40,450 nucleotides of DNA, taken from Alexandriicola marinus. Lineage in GTDB: Bacteria > Pseudomonadota > Alphaproteobacteria > Rhodobacterales > Rhodobacteraceae. Position numbers and translations under genes: made by a program. The notes under the pieces were generated by a model. The model ran no database searches, was not told where the DNA came from, and saw only the letters and a list, made by a program, of their open reading frames with translations. The stretch is taken from positions 1 to 40,450 of the forward strand of contig NZ_RBVZ01000015.1 of assembly GCF_004000435.1 (NCBI RefSeq), written 5' to 3'. Shown here piece by piece: positions 1 to 8,702 of this stretch (its first letter is position 1; each line of letters opens with the position of its first letter).

Positions 1-496
1 GCGCGGCCTTGGCCACGCCCATGACGTTGTAGAACGGCGTGACCCGCTGCGAGCCTTCGTAGGTCAGTGTCAGGATCGTTCCACCATCTGTCATCAGGGG
101 GCGGGCACGGCGTGCCACTTCGATCAGGGAGTAGCAGGAAATGGTTAGGGAATTGCGAAAGTTCTCGCGGCTGGTGTCGATGAACCGGCCCGTCAGTTCC
201 GTCTTGTCGGAAAAGGCGATCGCGTGAACCAGGAAATCGAGCCTGCCCCATTCGGCCTCCAGCAAGGCGAACGCGGCGTCGAGCGAGGCATCGTCGGTCA
301 CGTCGACATCGACCAGAAGATCGGACCCAACGCTTTCTGCAAGCGGTTTCACACGTTTGCCGAACGCCTCACCCTGGTAGGAAAAGGCAAGCTCGGCCCC
401 GGCGTCGGACATCGCCTTGGCGATCCCCCATGCGATTGACCGGTCGTTTGCAACCCCCATGATGAGGCCGCGCTTGCCATCCATCGAAAGTGCCAT
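1..496 (-). CDS. fabI: Enoyl-[acyl-carrier-protein] reductase FabI (3' end outside window)
   Basis: This gene makes an NADH-dependent enoyl-ACP reductase of the short-chain dehydrogenase superfamily, which carries out the last reduction of each type II fatty-acid elongation cycle in the cytoplasm. The 165 visible residues start [18 protein letters not shown]. They show the FabI-type cofactor loop ([11 protein letters not shown]) and, close to the window edge, the catalytic Tyr-x6-Lys (YNVMGVAK). The ATG at 496 is preceded by a good AGGAGG site. The gene runs off the left edge, so roughly the last third is missing. It lies about 20 bp downstream of fabB in the same direction, so the two are probably co-transcribed. 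Family assignment is firm from the motifs. Confidence 0.95.
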   Translation of the reverse strand, partial: MALSMDGKRGLIMGVANDRSIAWGIAKAMSDAGAELAFSYQGEAFGKRVKPLAESVGSDLLVDVDVTDDASLDAAFALLEAEWGRLDFLVHAIAFSDKTELTGRFIDTSRENFRNSLTISCYSLIEVARRARPLMTDGGTILTLTYEGSQRVTPFYNVMGVAKAA

Positions 497-515
497 CGCG
501 GCCTCCTGTATTGTT

Positions 516-1748
516 CTAGTCTGCCCGGTAGCGGGACAGCAGCATCGATCCGTTCGTGCCGCCGAAACCGAAGCTGTTGGTCATCACGGTATCGAGGCCC
601 GCGTTGGCAACCAGTTCCGTGGCGATTTCCTGCGGTTTCAGGGCCGGGTCAAGCGTTTCGACATTGATCGACGGGGCGATGAAATCGTCCTTCAGCATCA
701 GCAGGCAATATACCGCTTCCTGCGCGCCGGTGGCGCCCTGACTGTGGCCCGTCATCGACTTGGTCGAGGAAACGGGCGGGGTGCTCCCCTCCCCGAAGAC
801 GCGGCGCACGGCCTCGATCTCGCCCACGTCGCCGACCGGTGTGGATGTGCCATGGGCGTTGATATAGCTGACCTTGCGATCCGCAGGCAGGGTGTTCAGC
901 GCCAGCCGCATCGCCCGTTCGCCGCCTTCGCCGGAGGGCGCGACCATGTCATGGCCGTCGGATGTCGCGGCAAAGCCCGTGACCTCGGCATAGATATGCG
1001 CGCCGCGCGCCAGGGCCCGGTCAAGCGCCTCGAGCACGACGATCCCGCCGCCGCCGGCGATCACGAACCCGTCGCGATCCGCGTCGAACGCACGGGAGGC
1101 CTTCTGCGGCGTGTCGTTGAACTTGGAACTCATCGCGCCCATCGCGTCGAAGAGGCACGACAGGGTCCAGTCCAGCTCTTCACCGCCGCCTGCGAACATA
1201 ACGTCCTGCTTGCCCATCATGATCTGTTCGGCGGCATTGCCGATGCAATGCAGCGACGTGGAGCAGGCCGAGGTGATCGAATAGTTGATGCCCTTGATCT
1301 GGAAGGCGGTCGACAGGTTCGCACTGATCGTCGACGACATGCATTTCGGAACCGCAAAGGGGCCGATCCGCTTTGTGGCCCCTGTCTTGAGAACCGATTG
1401 ATGGGCCGCGAGCATCGCCGAGGTCGACGGACCGCCCGATCCGGCGATCAGGCCCGTCATGGGATGCGAGACCTCGTCCGGGCCAAGACCTGCATCGGCA
1501 ATCGCCTGTGTCATCGCGATATGCGCATAGGCGGCACCCGGGCCCATGAAGCGCATGGTCCGCTTATCGACATGGTCGGCCGGATTGATCTTGAGCGTTC
1601 CGGCGATCTGGCTGCGAAACCCGTGTTCGGCCATCTCGGGTGAATGCTCGATTCCCGACCGCCCAGCCTTGAGCGCGTCAGCGACTTCGTCCGCAGAATT
1701 TCCCAAGGGTGACACGATACCCAAACCGGTGATGACGACGCGGCGCAT
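516..1748 (-). CDS. fabB: 3-oxoacyl-ACP synthase I FabB
   Basis: This is beta-ketoacyl-ACP synthase I, the condensing enzyme that elongates the cis-unsaturated intermediates produced by FabA. The 410-residue protein starts [10 protein letters not shown] and has the thiolase-fold catalytic triad: Cys162 (SACSTS), His299 ([11 protein letters not shown]) and His335 (TGHSQGATG), at positions equivalent to the E. coli enzyme. An in-frame ATG lies 12 bases upstream at 1760, but the GGGAGG ribosome-binding site overlaps that codon and is properly spaced for 1748, so I chose 1748. It sits between fabI and the P-loop kinase gene. The FabA/FabB pairing indicates anaerobic-type unsaturated fatty-acid synthesis. 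Confidence 0.95.
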   Translation of the reverse strand: MRRVVITGLGIVSPLGNSADEVADALKAGRSGIEHSPEMAEHGFRSQIAGTLKINPADHVDKRTMRFMGPGAAYAHIAMTQAIADAGLGPDEVSHPMTGLIAGSGGPSTSAMLAAHQSVLKTGATKRIGPFAVPKCMSSTISANLSTAFQIKGINYSITSACSTSLHCIGNAAEQIMMGKQDVMFAGGGEELDWTLSCLFDAMGAMSSKFNDTPQKASRAFDADRDGFVIAGGGGIVVLEALDRALARGAHIYAEVTGFAATSDGHDMVAPSGEGGERAMRLALNTLPADRKVSYINAHGTSTPVGDVGEIEAVRRVFGEGSTPPVSSTKSMTGHSQGATGAQEAVYCLLMLKDDFIAPSINVETLDPALKPQEIATELVANAGLDTVMTNSFGFGGTNGSMLLSRYRAD

Positions 1749-1816
1749 GCGGCCTCCCATTCAAATTGTTGCCTCGTGTGTAGGTCATGGGGGCGGGGAA
1801 GGGCAAGGCAGGCAAT

Positions 1817-2320
1817 TCAAAGGGTTTCCGGAGGCGCGTGCCGGATGATCGTGATGCCTTCGGCCTCGGTCGGGGGCACAAAGTGCGCGACCACCCCGTC
1901 GAATTGCGCGGGCGTCACGTTGAAGGGATGGTCGCCACGCGCCCGGCGCGCGGCCAGGCGGATGCGGCACAGATCGTCAGGCACATCGAGATAATGCAAC
2001 TTGCATTCGACCCCCGCCGCATCGGCAAGGCGGCGCATCCAGAGGCGCGCCTCGACGGTGTTTGCATGAAAATCGAGGATGACCGAAAGACCGCGCTCCA
2101 GCAGTGCCACGACATGCGGGCCGACCGCATAGCGCAACTTGTCGGAGCATCGCACGAAATCGGACAGCGTCGACATCTCTTCACCATAAAGGGCGTCGAG
2201 CCAGACATCCTCCGAAAGCGCGATCGTCCCGGCGTCCCTGCTCAATTCGGCGCAGAGGGTGGATTTGCCGGCCGCTGGCTTGCCGCACAGGCAATGCAGG
2301 ACTGCCGGTTCCACGGCCAT
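1817..2320 (-). CDS. AAA/zeta-toxin-like P-loop kinase
   Basis: This is a 167-residue P-loop NTPase of the small ATP-binding/kinase type found in zeta-toxin-like and shikimate/adenylylsulfate-kinase-like families. The Walker A motif GKPAAGKST lies at residues 13–21, followed by an acidic SEDVWLD segment and an ILDFHANT strand that resembles the substrate/Walker B region. An Arg-rich lid (RIRLAARRARGDHPF) follows near residue 125. The substrate cannot be told from the sequence. It lies between fabA and fabB in the same direction with gaps of about 60–70 bases, so it probably shares their transcript. No antitoxin-like partner is visible, which argues against a toxin–antitoxin module. The start has only a weak ribosome-binding site. 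Confidence 0.8.
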   Translation of the reverse strand: MAVEPAVLHCLCGKPAAGKSTLCAELSRDAGTIALSEDVWLDALYGEEMSTLSDFVRCSDKLRYAVGPHVVALLERGLSVILDFHANTVEARLWMRRLADAAGVECKLHYLDVPDDLCRIRLAARRARGDHPFNVTPAQFDGVVAHFVPPTEAEGITIIRHAPPETL

Positions 2321-2380
2321 TACCGCAATCCGGCGATCGGAGACGTCTGTGCCTGTCGCATGTCTGGCCGCAACCTCCGG

Positions 2381-2890
2381 TCAGCTTTCGCTTAGCGCGA
2401 CCTTCATGTCCTTGACCTGATAGATCACCTCGCCATCGGCTTCGACGATGCCATCCGCAACGCCCATCGTCAGGCGGCGGGTTTGCATGGCCTTGGTGAA
2501 ATCCACCTTGTAGGTCAGCATCTTGCGGTCCGGTCGAACCATCCCCGTCAGTTTGACTTCACCCACGCCAAGCGCATAGCCGCGGCCTTTCCAGCCGCGC
2601 CAGCCAAGGTTGAACCCGGTGAGCTGCCACAGGCCGTCGAGGCCAAGGCATCCCGGCATTATCGGGTTTCCGGGGAAATGACATTCGAAGAACCACAGGT
2701 CCGGCGTTATGTCGAATTCGGCCACCACATGGCCCTTGCCATGCGCGCCCTCGTCACCGCTGATGTCGGTGATGCGGTCCATCATGAGCATCGGGGGGAG
2801 GGGCAATTGAGCATTGCCGGGCCCGAACAGTTCGCCCCGGGCACATTTAAGAAGGCCGTCCTTGTCGAACTGGCGCGGATATTCTGACAT
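2381..2890 (-). CDS. fabA: 3-hydroxydecanoyl-ACP dehydratase/isomerase FabA
   Basis: FabA dehydrates 3-hydroxyacyl-ACP and isomerises trans-2- to cis-3-decenoyl-ACP, the branch point to unsaturated fatty acids. The 169-residue length is typical of the family. The hotdog-fold active site is intact: His71 in [10 protein letters not shown] and Asp85 in [13 protein letters not shown], matching the E. coli His70/Asp84 pair. It is the first gene of the minus-strand fab block and diverges from irr across about 190 bases. The divergent arrangement with an iron regulator is common in Rhodobacterales as I recall it; whether Irr controls fabA is not shown here. Confidence 0.96.
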   Translation of the reverse strand: MSEYPRQFDKDGLLKCARGELFGPGNAQLPLPPMLMMDRITDISGDEGAHGKGHVVAEFDITPDLWFFECHFPGNPIMPGCLGLDGLWQLTGFNLGWRGWKGRGYALGVGEVKLTGMVRPDRKMLTYKVDFTKAMQTRRLTMGVADGIVEADGEVIYQVKDMKVALSES

Positions 2891-3080
2891 CTGCGAGGGG
2901 ATCCGTTCCGTTGTTTCATCCGTTGGCTACGTCTTTTGCGTCTAGCACCCGAATTCCGGCAAGGGCAAGTCCGGCGGGGTTTCGGGCGATTGCCGGATTC
3001 GTGCTGCGACAGGATGCCCCGATCCCTAGATCGGCTGTTTGCCATTGAAAATTCAGGGCATAGCGGCATATCTTGTGATC

Positions 3081-3515
3081 ATGGAACAGGTTTCATCGAC
3101 GAACGATTTGGCCGGACGACGCGGCGAGGAATGGTTGGGCGCCGCCGGGCTTCGCCCGACGCGGCAGCGGCTTGCCTTGGCAAGGCTGCTTGTCGGCGAC
3201 GGAGAGGATCGTCATGTGACGGCCGAAACCCTCTATGAGGCGGCGTCTCGAAGCGGGGAGCCTGTGTCCCTTGCCACGGTCTACAACACCCTGCGGGCCT
3301 TTTGCGACGTGGGCCTGATGCGTGAGATCACGGTCGACGGCACCAAGAGCTATTTCGACACCAATGTCTCTGACCATCCGCATTTTTATTGGGAAGACAG
3401 TGCCGTCCTCACCGATGCCCCGGCCGAAGAACTCGAGATTCGTCGACTTCCCGACCTGCCCGAGGGCGCGGAACTGTCATCTGTCGATGTTGTGATCCGG
3501 CTGCGGCGAATCTGA
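3081..3515 (+). CDS. irr: Iron response regulator Irr (Fur family)
   Basis: This is a Fur-superfamily transcription regulator of the Irr branch, which in alphaproteobacteria senses iron through haem and controls iron-linked genes. The 144-residue protein has the winged-helix segment (GLRPTRQRLALARLL, then VSLATVYNTLRAF with the family's ATVYNTL recognition helix) and the dimerisation region FDTNVSDHPHFYWED. The histidine cluster reads DHPHF rather than the HHH seen in rhizobial Irr. The Cys-rich structural zinc motifs of classical Fur are absent, which fits Irr. I chose the ATG at 3081 by homology of the N-terminus; an ATG at 3039 would add 14 unlikely residues. It diverges from fabA. Confidence 0.88.
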   Translation: MEQVSSTNDLAGRRGEEWLGAAGLRPTRQRLALARLLVGDGEDRHVTAETLYEAASRSGEPVSLATVYNTLRAFCDVGLMREITVDGTKSYFDTNVSDHPHFYWEDSAVLTDAPAEELEIRRLPDLPEGAELSSVDVVIRLRRI

Positions 3516-3595
3516 TCAGGCTGATCGGTCGCCTCGTCAGACGAACACTCTAGGTCTGTCTCGAGTTGTTAACCTTGAGGGGTGAAACTCGAACC

Positions 3596-4054
3596 ATGAC
3601 ACAAGCAAGCCATTCCACTGTGCCAGACGGCACGTATCTCTTCACGCTTGGCCTGAAGGATCGGTCCAGCACCCTGCTCGTGGATCGGGCCGGCCTCTTG
3701 CGGACCGTCATCGCAGAAGTGCAGCAAGAACGGCCATTCGCCATCGACACGGTCGTTATCCTGCCCGACAGGATCCATGCCATCTGGACGTTGCCCGAGG
3801 GGGATACCGATTATCTGACCCGATGGGCCGCGATCAAAAGCAGGTTCGAACGGGCGCTGGCGGGCTCGTCACTAGTGCCGGATACAATCTGGCAGCAGCG
3901 CGTCAAGGCGTTCGCAATCCGAAGCCCGGCCGATCTTGAACGTCACAGGAAGACCTGTCTTGCGGGACCCGTGGACGCGGGGCTTGTCGATCGGCCGTCC
4001 CGCTGGCCGCATGCCTCTTTCCACGGTCCGCGTGCCACCCGTCAGGCGGCCTGA
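3596..4054 (+). CDS. RAYT-like (REP-associated tyrosine transposase family) protein, catalytic residues lost
   Basis: This 152-residue protein follows the Y1/HUH transposase (RAYT, TnpA_REP) layout from end to end: a DGTYLFTLGLKDR strand, FAIDTVVILPDRIHAIWTLPEGDTDY around the metal site, the TRWAAIKSRF helix, and a GLVDRPSRWPHASFH C-terminus. The residues that make the family a nuclease appear replaced. The HxH pair reads RIH, and the region that usually carries the YxHxNPVKHG catalytic tyrosine reads TCLAGPVDAG. The frame is intact, so this looks like a decayed or domesticated copy, not an active transposase. I chose the ATG at 3596 over the TTG at 3566 because GAGGGG precedes it, though somewhat distantly. 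The alignment is from memory of the family. Confidence 0.7.
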   Translation: MTQASHSTVPDGTYLFTLGLKDRSSTLLVDRAGLLRTVIAEVQQERPFAIDTVVILPDRIHAIWTLPEGDTDYLTRWAAIKSRFERALAGSSLVPDTIWQQRVKAFAIRSPADLERHRKTCLAGPVDAGLVDRPSRWPHASFHGPRATRQAA

Positions 4055-4082
4055 CCCGGGGGTGGGTGTCAGCCGTTTTGGC

Positions 4083-5042
4083 TCAGAACCATTGCCCGGG
4101 CTCCATCAGCCCAAGGTCGAGCAATTGCTGCGAATGCCATTCGAACGGTGCGGAATTGTACCACTGGAATGTCTCGATGTCGAAGGTTGACCCGGGATTG
4201 CGCTTGAGGGCCTTGGCCGTCCTGAACGAGCAGATGGCGGCCGTCAGGTTGTTGTGCCAGGGGCAGGAATAGGTGTTGTATTCCGGGTCGGTAAAGGTGT
4301 GATCCGGCCTGAGGTGAACACCCTTGCGGGCCTTGAAGACCGCAACCCGGTCGATGCGGCGCCGGGGCAGGGGGACATGCTCTTCGAAACGCCACCGCAA
4401 TCCTCCGAAGAAATCAAGCTGTCGTTCCTCGGGATCCTGGGTTCCGGGTTTGTGTCGCGCCAGCGCGTAATAGCCCGACTTGTCCAGATGCGCATCGTCG
4501 AGAGACACCGCACTGGGGTTGGCCCAGAGATCGCCAGCATAAAGGTCGATCACATAGGTCAGGACGGTGTCGCGCCGTTCTTCGTTGTTGAAGGTGATCA
4601 TCTCGCCGACCGTCCGGTGTTCGCAGAACGGATAAAAAAGGTATTCGGCGTTGTAGCAGTAATAAAGCCATTGCCCGTCGGCCAGATCGATCACCGGATT
4701 GATGATCCTGCACAGCGCCCCGTCGGCCAGCACGTCGGTATCGACCCGGATGATCCGGTCGCTGACCGGAACGCCGGTCTTCAGTTCGGGATTGGCGAAG
4801 ACGATGATCCGGCGAAACCCCGCATCGACGTGATGGCGGATCGACGTGTCGAGTTCGACCTCATCTTCGGCCAGAAGGAGCGCAATCGGTCCCTTCGCGA
4901 CCAGATCGCGCCCGGAAGAAAGGAACGCATCGAGGCTGTCGTAGTGCATCTTTGGCGGCCCAGTCGTCAGAGGTGTCTGTTCGGCAGGTCGGAACGCAAT
5001 GTCGCCCGGCAAGACCGGAGATTCGGTTAATTCCGGGTCCAT
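4083..5042 (-). CDS. Glycosyltransferase family 2-like protein
   Basis: This 319-residue protein has no signal peptide or membrane segment. Its N-terminal part (IALLLAEDEVELDTSIRHHVDAGFRRIIVFANPEL) has the look of the short glycosyltransferase family 2-like proteins (Glyco_tranf_2_4 type), in which an opening strand is followed by a helix and a second strand. The middle is rich in aromatic residues (QWLYYCYNAEYLFYPFCEHRT). A canonical DxD is not evident, so the reaction, donor and acceptor are unknown. The start is not backed by a clear ribosome-binding site; an internal Met at 4949 is the alternative. It diverges from miaB across 62 bases. Confidence 0.6.
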   Translation of the reverse strand: MDPELTESPVLPGDIAFRPAEQTPLTTGPPKMHYDSLDAFLSSGRDLVAKGPIALLLAEDEVELDTSIRHHVDAGFRRIIVFANPELKTGVPVSDRIIRVDTDVLADGALCRIINPVIDLADGQWLYYCYNAEYLFYPFCEHRTVGEMITFNNEERRDTVLTYVIDLYAGDLWANPSAVSLDDAHLDKSGYYALARHKPGTQDPEERQLDFFGGLRWRFEEHVPLPRRRIDRVAVFKARKGVHLRPDHTFTDPEYNTYSCPWHNNLTAAICSFRTAKALKRNPGSTFDIETFQWYNSAPFEWHSQQLLDLGLMEPGQWF

Positions 5043-5071
5043 TGCAAGTGCAGGCCCGAGTGCGCTAGATA
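5042..5071 (+). promoter_or_regulatory. Possible miaB promoter
   Basis: A TTGCAA hexamer (5042–5047) lies 18 bases before TAGATA (5066–5071), about 30 bases upstream of the miaB start. Both are partial matches to the sigma-70 consensus, and the site overlaps the start of the divergent glycosyltransferase-like gene. This is a visual match only. Confidence 0.3.
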
Positions 5072-5104
5072 CCCGTCGTTTGCCGGACCAAGGAAACCGC
5101 TGCC

Positions 5105-6421
5105 ATGACCGACCAGCCCAGAAAGCTTTTCATCAAGACATACGGCTGCCAGATGAACGTCTATGACAGCGAACGGATGGCCGAGGCGCTGGGCGGGCAG
5201 GGCTATGAACAGACGCAGGATGTGTCCGAGGCCGACATGGTCCTGTTCAACACCTGTCACATCCGGGAAAAGGCAGCCGAAAAGCTGTATTCCGATCTGG
5301 GCCGGCTCAAGGGCCAGAAGGCCATGAACCCCGACCTCAAGATCGGGGTCACGGGCTGTGTCGCGCAGGCCGAGGGCGAAGAGATCGTGCGCCGGATGCC
5401 GATGGTCGATCTGGTGGTCGGACCGCAGAGCTATCACCGGCTTCCCCAGATGGAACAGGCCGTGCGCGCGGGCGGCCGCGCCATCGACACCGAGTTTCCC
5501 GAGGATGACAAGTTCGAGACGCTGAGATCCCGGCCGCGCATGGCGCGGGGCCCGACCGCGTTCCTGACGGTGCAGGAGGGCTGCGACAAGTTCTGCGCCT
5601 TCTGCGTGGTGCCCTATACCCGGGGGGCCGAAGTCTCCCGCCCCGCTGAACGGATCGAGACCGAGGCCCGGGGCCTGGTCGAGGCGGGCGTGCGCGAAAT
5701 CACGCTTCTGGGGCAGAACGTGAATGCCTATCACGGTGGCGAGGGCGGGCTTGCCGGCCTGATTTCCCGACTTGCCCGGATCGATGGGCTGGATCGGATC
5801 CGCTATACGACGAGCCATCCCAACGACATGGATGAGGCGCTGATCGCCGCCCACGGCGAAGAGCCGAAGCTGATGCCCTATCTGCATCTGCCGGTTCAGT
5901 CGGGAAGCGACCGTATCCTCAAGGCAATGAACCGCAAGCACACTGCCGAAAGCTATCTGAGGTTGATCGAGCGGATCCGGGCAGCCCGTCCCGATATCCT
6001 GATGACATCGGATTTCATCGTGGGCTTTCCCGGGGAGACCGAGGATGATTTTCAGGCCACGCTCGACCTTGTGGCCGAAGTTGGCTACGGCGCGGCCTAT
6101 TCCTTCAAATATTCGGCGCGCCCCGGAACCCCGGCTGCCGAGCGCGAGACGGTTCCGGTTGATGTGATGGACGACAGGTTGCAGCGATTGCAGGCGCTCT
6201 TGTCGGCACAGCAGACCGCGGCCCAGGAGGCTATGGTCGGACAGGTGACCACCGTGCTGTTCGAAAAGCCCGGCCGCAGGCCCGGGCAGTGGGGCGGCAA
6301 ATCTGAACATCTTCATGCAGTTCATGTGACTGCGGCCGATGACCTGCGCGGACAGATTCGCCGGGTCCGTATTACCGAGGCCGCCCCGCATTCCCTCGGC
6401 GGAGAGCTGATCGGGAGTTGA
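5105..6421 (+). CDS. miaB: tRNA-2-methylthio-N6-dimethylallyladenosine synthase MiaB
   Basis: MiaB is a radical-SAM methylthiotransferase that adds a methylthio group to i6A37 next to the anticodon of tRNAs reading UNN codons. The 438-residue length is standard. The N-terminal domain has the three cysteines of the auxiliary 4Fe-4S cluster (Cys15 in TYGCQMN, Cys51 in NTCHIRE, Cys85 in GVTGCVAQ). The radical-SAM CxxxCxxC follows at Cys160, 164 and 167 ([10 protein letters not shown]), and a TRAM domain closes the protein. AAGGAAA precedes the ATG. It heads the run leading to phoH–ybeY–corC–lnt, a common alphaproteobacterial arrangement. Confidence 0.97.
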   Translation: MTDQPRKLFIKTYGCQMNVYDSERMAEALGGQGYEQTQDVSEADMVLFNTCHIREKAAEKLYSDLGRLKGQKAMNPDLKIGVTGCVAQAEGEEIVRRMPMVDLVVGPQSYHRLPQMEQAVRAGGRAIDTEFPEDDKFETLRSRPRMARGPTAFLTVQEGCDKFCAFCVVPYTRGAEVSRPAERIETEARGLVEAGVREITLLGQNVNAYHGGEGGLAGLISRLARIDGLDRIRYTTSHPNDMDEALIAAHGEEPKLMPYLHLPVQSGSDRILKAMNRKHTAESYLRLIERIRAARPDILMTSDFIVGFPGETEDDFQATLDLVAEVGYGAAYSFKYSARPGTPAAERETVPVDVMDDRLQRLQALLSAQQTAAQEAMVGQVTTVLFEKPGRRPGQWGGKSEHLHAVHVTAADDLRGQIRRVRITEAAPHSLGGELIGS

Positions 6422-6626
6422 CCGTCCAAATCTGCAAATGAGGCGGAAATGTGGCAACAATGCGGCGATCGGGTAGGCATTGTTAGCTTCAACACCACAA
6501 TATCTAGGCGAAATCGCTTTCATTGTGGCGCCAACCGGGTAACAATGTGTTCATAAAAGCGTGTGTGACGGCTTTTTTGCCCGTCAAACGACTGGAACGA
6601 GTGATTGCAGAGGACAATAGACTGTC

Positions 6627-7190
6627 ATGAGAACAGGGAAGAACAGATTGCGGGCCGCCCTTGGGGGAGTGGCGATCGTCGCGCTGGGGGCCATGTCGAT
6701 CGCGGCGCCCGTTGCGGCGCAAGAGCAGGTGCGCGAGATTTATGAGCCCACGATCTGGATCGATCCCGATGGGTGCGAACACTGGGTCATGGATGACGGC
6801 GCCGAAGGTTACATGTCGCCGCATCGCGACCGCGAAGGCCGCCCGGTCTGCCACCGGAGTGAGATTTGCGGCGTTCTGCCGACGGACCAGTTGTTCGCCA
6901 CTGATCGCTGGCACATTGGCCCGCATAATCGCGCCAATCTTCAGCAGTTCTTCCGCAGCGCGAATGCCTTTGGCTTCCTGATCTATGGCCACACCGACAG
7001 CCGCGCCTCGGATGAATACAATATCCGGCTTTCGAACAACCGCGCCAACGCGGTTGCCGAGATCGCGCAATCTGCAGGTGTTCGCGTCGTCGATGTGCGT
7101 GGCTTTGGGGAACGTCAGCCTCGGGCGACGAACCACACCGCCGAAGGCATGCAGCAAAACCGCCGCGTCGAAATCTACTGCCTGCGTTGA
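6627..7190 (+). CDS. OmpA-family peptidoglycan-binding protein with N-terminal DPxGCxHW module
   Basis: This is a 187-residue exported protein. Residues 1–31 form a signal peptide ending in APVAAQ. Residues 43–75 are a compact two-Cys module (IWIDPDGCEHW, then DDGAEGY, then GRPVC) that recurs in the next gene. Residues from about 85 to the end form a small OmpA_C-like domain with the signature GHTDSRASDEYNIRLSNNRA and a closing NRRVEIY, which normally binds diaminopimelate in peptidoglycan. The role is therefore probably to tether something to the cell wall from the periplasm or outer membrane. It is followed 11 bases later by the lipoprotein gene, so the two are likely co-transcribed. Confidence 0.88.
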   Translation: MRTGKNRLRAALGGVAIVALGAMSIAAPVAAQEQVREIYEPTIWIDPDGCEHWVMDDGAEGYMSPHRDREGRPVCHRSEICGVLPTDQLFATDRWHIGPHNRANLQQFFRSANAFGFLIYGHTDSRASDEYNIRLSNNRANAVAEIAQSAGVRVVDVRGFGERQPRATNHTAEGMQQNRRVEIYCLR

Positions 7191-7201
7191 GGAGCCCGGA
7201 T

Positions 7202-7519
7202 ATGAAACTGGTTAAAGTAATGTGCCTGGCTTCCGCCGGATTTGCGCTGGCAGCCTGCGAAGGGGGCGAAGGCTTCATCGAGATCGGCCCGGACAAGACG
7301 GTCGACCGCGGGATCAACGCGCACCATCTGTCGACCCTCGTGGCCGGCATCTGGGTCGATCCCAACGGATGCGACCACTGGATCATCGACGACGGTGTCG
7401 AGGGCTACCTGTCCGAGCGCCTGACGCCCGATGGTAGGCCGGTCTGCTCGGGGGTGGCGCCGCCCACATCGGTCGTCGGCCCGTTCCAGGAAGGCACGTT
7501 CATTCCCGATCCGCTTTGA
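7202..7519 (+). CDS. Small lipoprotein sharing the DPxGCxHW module
   Basis: This 105-residue protein begins with a lipoprotein signal peptide (lipobox LAAC, lipidated Cys19). Residues 50–82 (IWVDPNGCDHW, DDGVEGY, GRPVC) match the module of the preceding OmpA-like protein at 20 of 33 positions, including both cysteines, while the rest of the two proteins is unrelated. The ATG at 7202 follows GAGGAG at good spacing. I know of no function for the module. The pair probably acts together at the cell envelope, one bound to peptidoglycan and the other lipid-anchored. A strong terminator follows. Confidence 0.85.
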   Translation: MKLVKVMCLASAGFALAACEGGEGFIEIGPDKTVDRGINAHHLSTLVAGIWVDPNGCDHWIIDDGVEGYLSERLTPDGRPVCSGVAPPTSVVGPFQEGTFIPDPL

Positions 7520-7547
7520 TCGCGGTGAATTTTACATCGAAAGACCG

Positions 7548-7578
7548 GGGCCACGGTTCAATCCGTGGCCCTTTGTCA
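7548..7578 (+). terminator. Intrinsic terminator after the OmpA/lipoprotein pair
   Basis: A perfect 9-bp stem, GGGCCACGG (7548–7556) pairing with CCGTGGCCC (7563–7571), has a 6-base loop and is followed by TTTGTCATTTTG. It separates the pair from phoH. Confidence 0.8.
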
Positions 7579-7682
7579 TTTTGTCATCCCGGCATGGGAC
7601 AAGGTGACTTGCGCTTCGGGGCGCGCGTTGACAGTTTCATGATATCGGTGCCGACTTGGCCCGACCCAGACAGGAGTAGTTA

Positions 7683-8696
7683 TTGACCATCTCTGTTCTG
7701 ACTGCCGATACCCAGACATCTGGCGCCGCCCTGGAATTTCCGGACAATTTCCTCCTGATCGACCTGTGCGGCGAATATGATCGGAACCTGACCGCGATCG
7801 AAAGCACGCTTGGCGTTCAGATCCTCAGACGTGGAAACCAGCTCTCCGTGATCGGCGAACCCGGCGCCCGGGCGATGGCGGCCGATGTTCTCAGCGCGCT
7901 ATATCAGCGGCTAGAGACCGGGAAACCGGTCGAGCCTGCGGACGTGGATCGCGAATTGCGCCTTGGTGCTGCGGCACGCGAGGCCTCTGGCGGGGCCGAC
8001 AGCCAGATGGAGATGTTCAAGGGTGGCGAGGAGCGGGTCGAGATCAAGACCCGCCGCAAGCTGGTGGAGCCGCGCACCGAGGCGCAAAAGGCCTATGTCC
8101 GGGCCTTGTTCGACAACGAACTGGCCTTCGGGATCGGCCCCGCGGGAACCGGCAAGACCTATCTTGCCGTGGCCGTGGGGGTGTCGATGTTCATCGGCGG
8201 CCATGTCGACAAGATCATTCTCAGCCGCCCTGCCGTCGAAGCGGGCGAAAAGCTGGGCTACCTGCCCGGCGACATGAAGGACAAGGTCGATCCCTACATG
8301 CAGCCGCTTTACGATGCGCTGAACGATTTCCTGCCCGGCAAGCAGCTGGCCAAGATGATCGAGGAAAAGGTGATCGAGATTGCGCCCTTGGCCTTCATGC
8401 GGGGCCGGACGCTCAGCCGTGCCTTTGTCGTCCTTGACGAAGCTCAGAACGCAACCTCCATGCAGATGAAGATGTTCCTGACCCGTCTGGGCGAAGGGTC
8501 GCGCATGGTGATCACGGGTGACCGGACGCAGGTCGATCTGCCGCGCGGGGTTGCCTCTGGTCTGGCCGATGCCGAACGATTGTTGCATTCGATCCCGAAG
8601 ATCAGTTTCAACTACTTCACCGCGAAAGATGTCGTGCGTCACCCGCTCGTCGCGGCGATCATCGAGGCCTATGACAAAGACGCGGAGCGGGGCTGA
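7683..8696 (+). CDS. phoH: PhoH-like ATPase (PhoH/YbeZ)
   Basis: This is a 337-residue cytoplasmic PhoH/YbeZ-type P-loop ATPase, the conserved partner of the ribonuclease YbeY. The N-terminal ~100 residues form the KH-like/PhoH N domain. Walker A is GPAGTGKT at 152–159, and the Walker B region reads RAFVVLDEAQNA near residue 250, followed by the family's TGDRTQVDLP sensor motif. Translation seems to start at TTG 7683: an AGGAG site (7672–7676) lies at suitable spacing and no better ATG keeps the conserved N-terminus. The ybeY GTG start is only 6 bases beyond the stop codon, so the two are coupled. Confidence 0.95.
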   Translation: MTISVLTADTQTSGAALEFPDNFLLIDLCGEYDRNLTAIESTLGVQILRRGNQLSVIGEPGARAMAADVLSALYQRLETGKPVEPADVDRELRLGAAAREASGGADSQMEMFKGGEERVEIKTRRKLVEPRTEAQKAYVRALFDNELAFGIGPAGTGKTYLAVAVGVSMFIGGHVDKIILSRPAVEAGEKLGYLPGDMKDKVDPYMQPLYDALNDFLPGKQLAKMIEEKVIEIAPLAFMRGRTLSRAFVVLDEAQNATSMQMKMFLTRLGEGSRMVITGDRTQVDLPRGVASGLADAERLLHSIPKISFNYFTAKDVVRHPLVAAIIEAYDKDAERG

Positions 8697-8702
8697 CCCT
8701 CA

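Noticed and set aside
1817-2320. Zeta-type toxin of a toxin–antitoxin pair
   Set aside because: No epsilon-like or other small antitoxin gene is adjacent; the neighbours are fatty-acid synthesis genes.
5027-6523. 498-residue open frame opposite miaB
   Set aside because: Antisense shadow; miaB has all its cluster cysteines and a ribosome-binding site.
6568-6586. GACGG…CCGTC hairpin with a T-rich loop as a miaB terminator
   Set aside because: The stem is only 5 bp, the T residues are in the loop, and it lies about 150 bases beyond the miaB stop.
7628-7633. TTGACA as the -35 box of phoH
   Set aside because: The hexamer is perfect, but no acceptable -10 hexamer lies 16–18 bases downstream.
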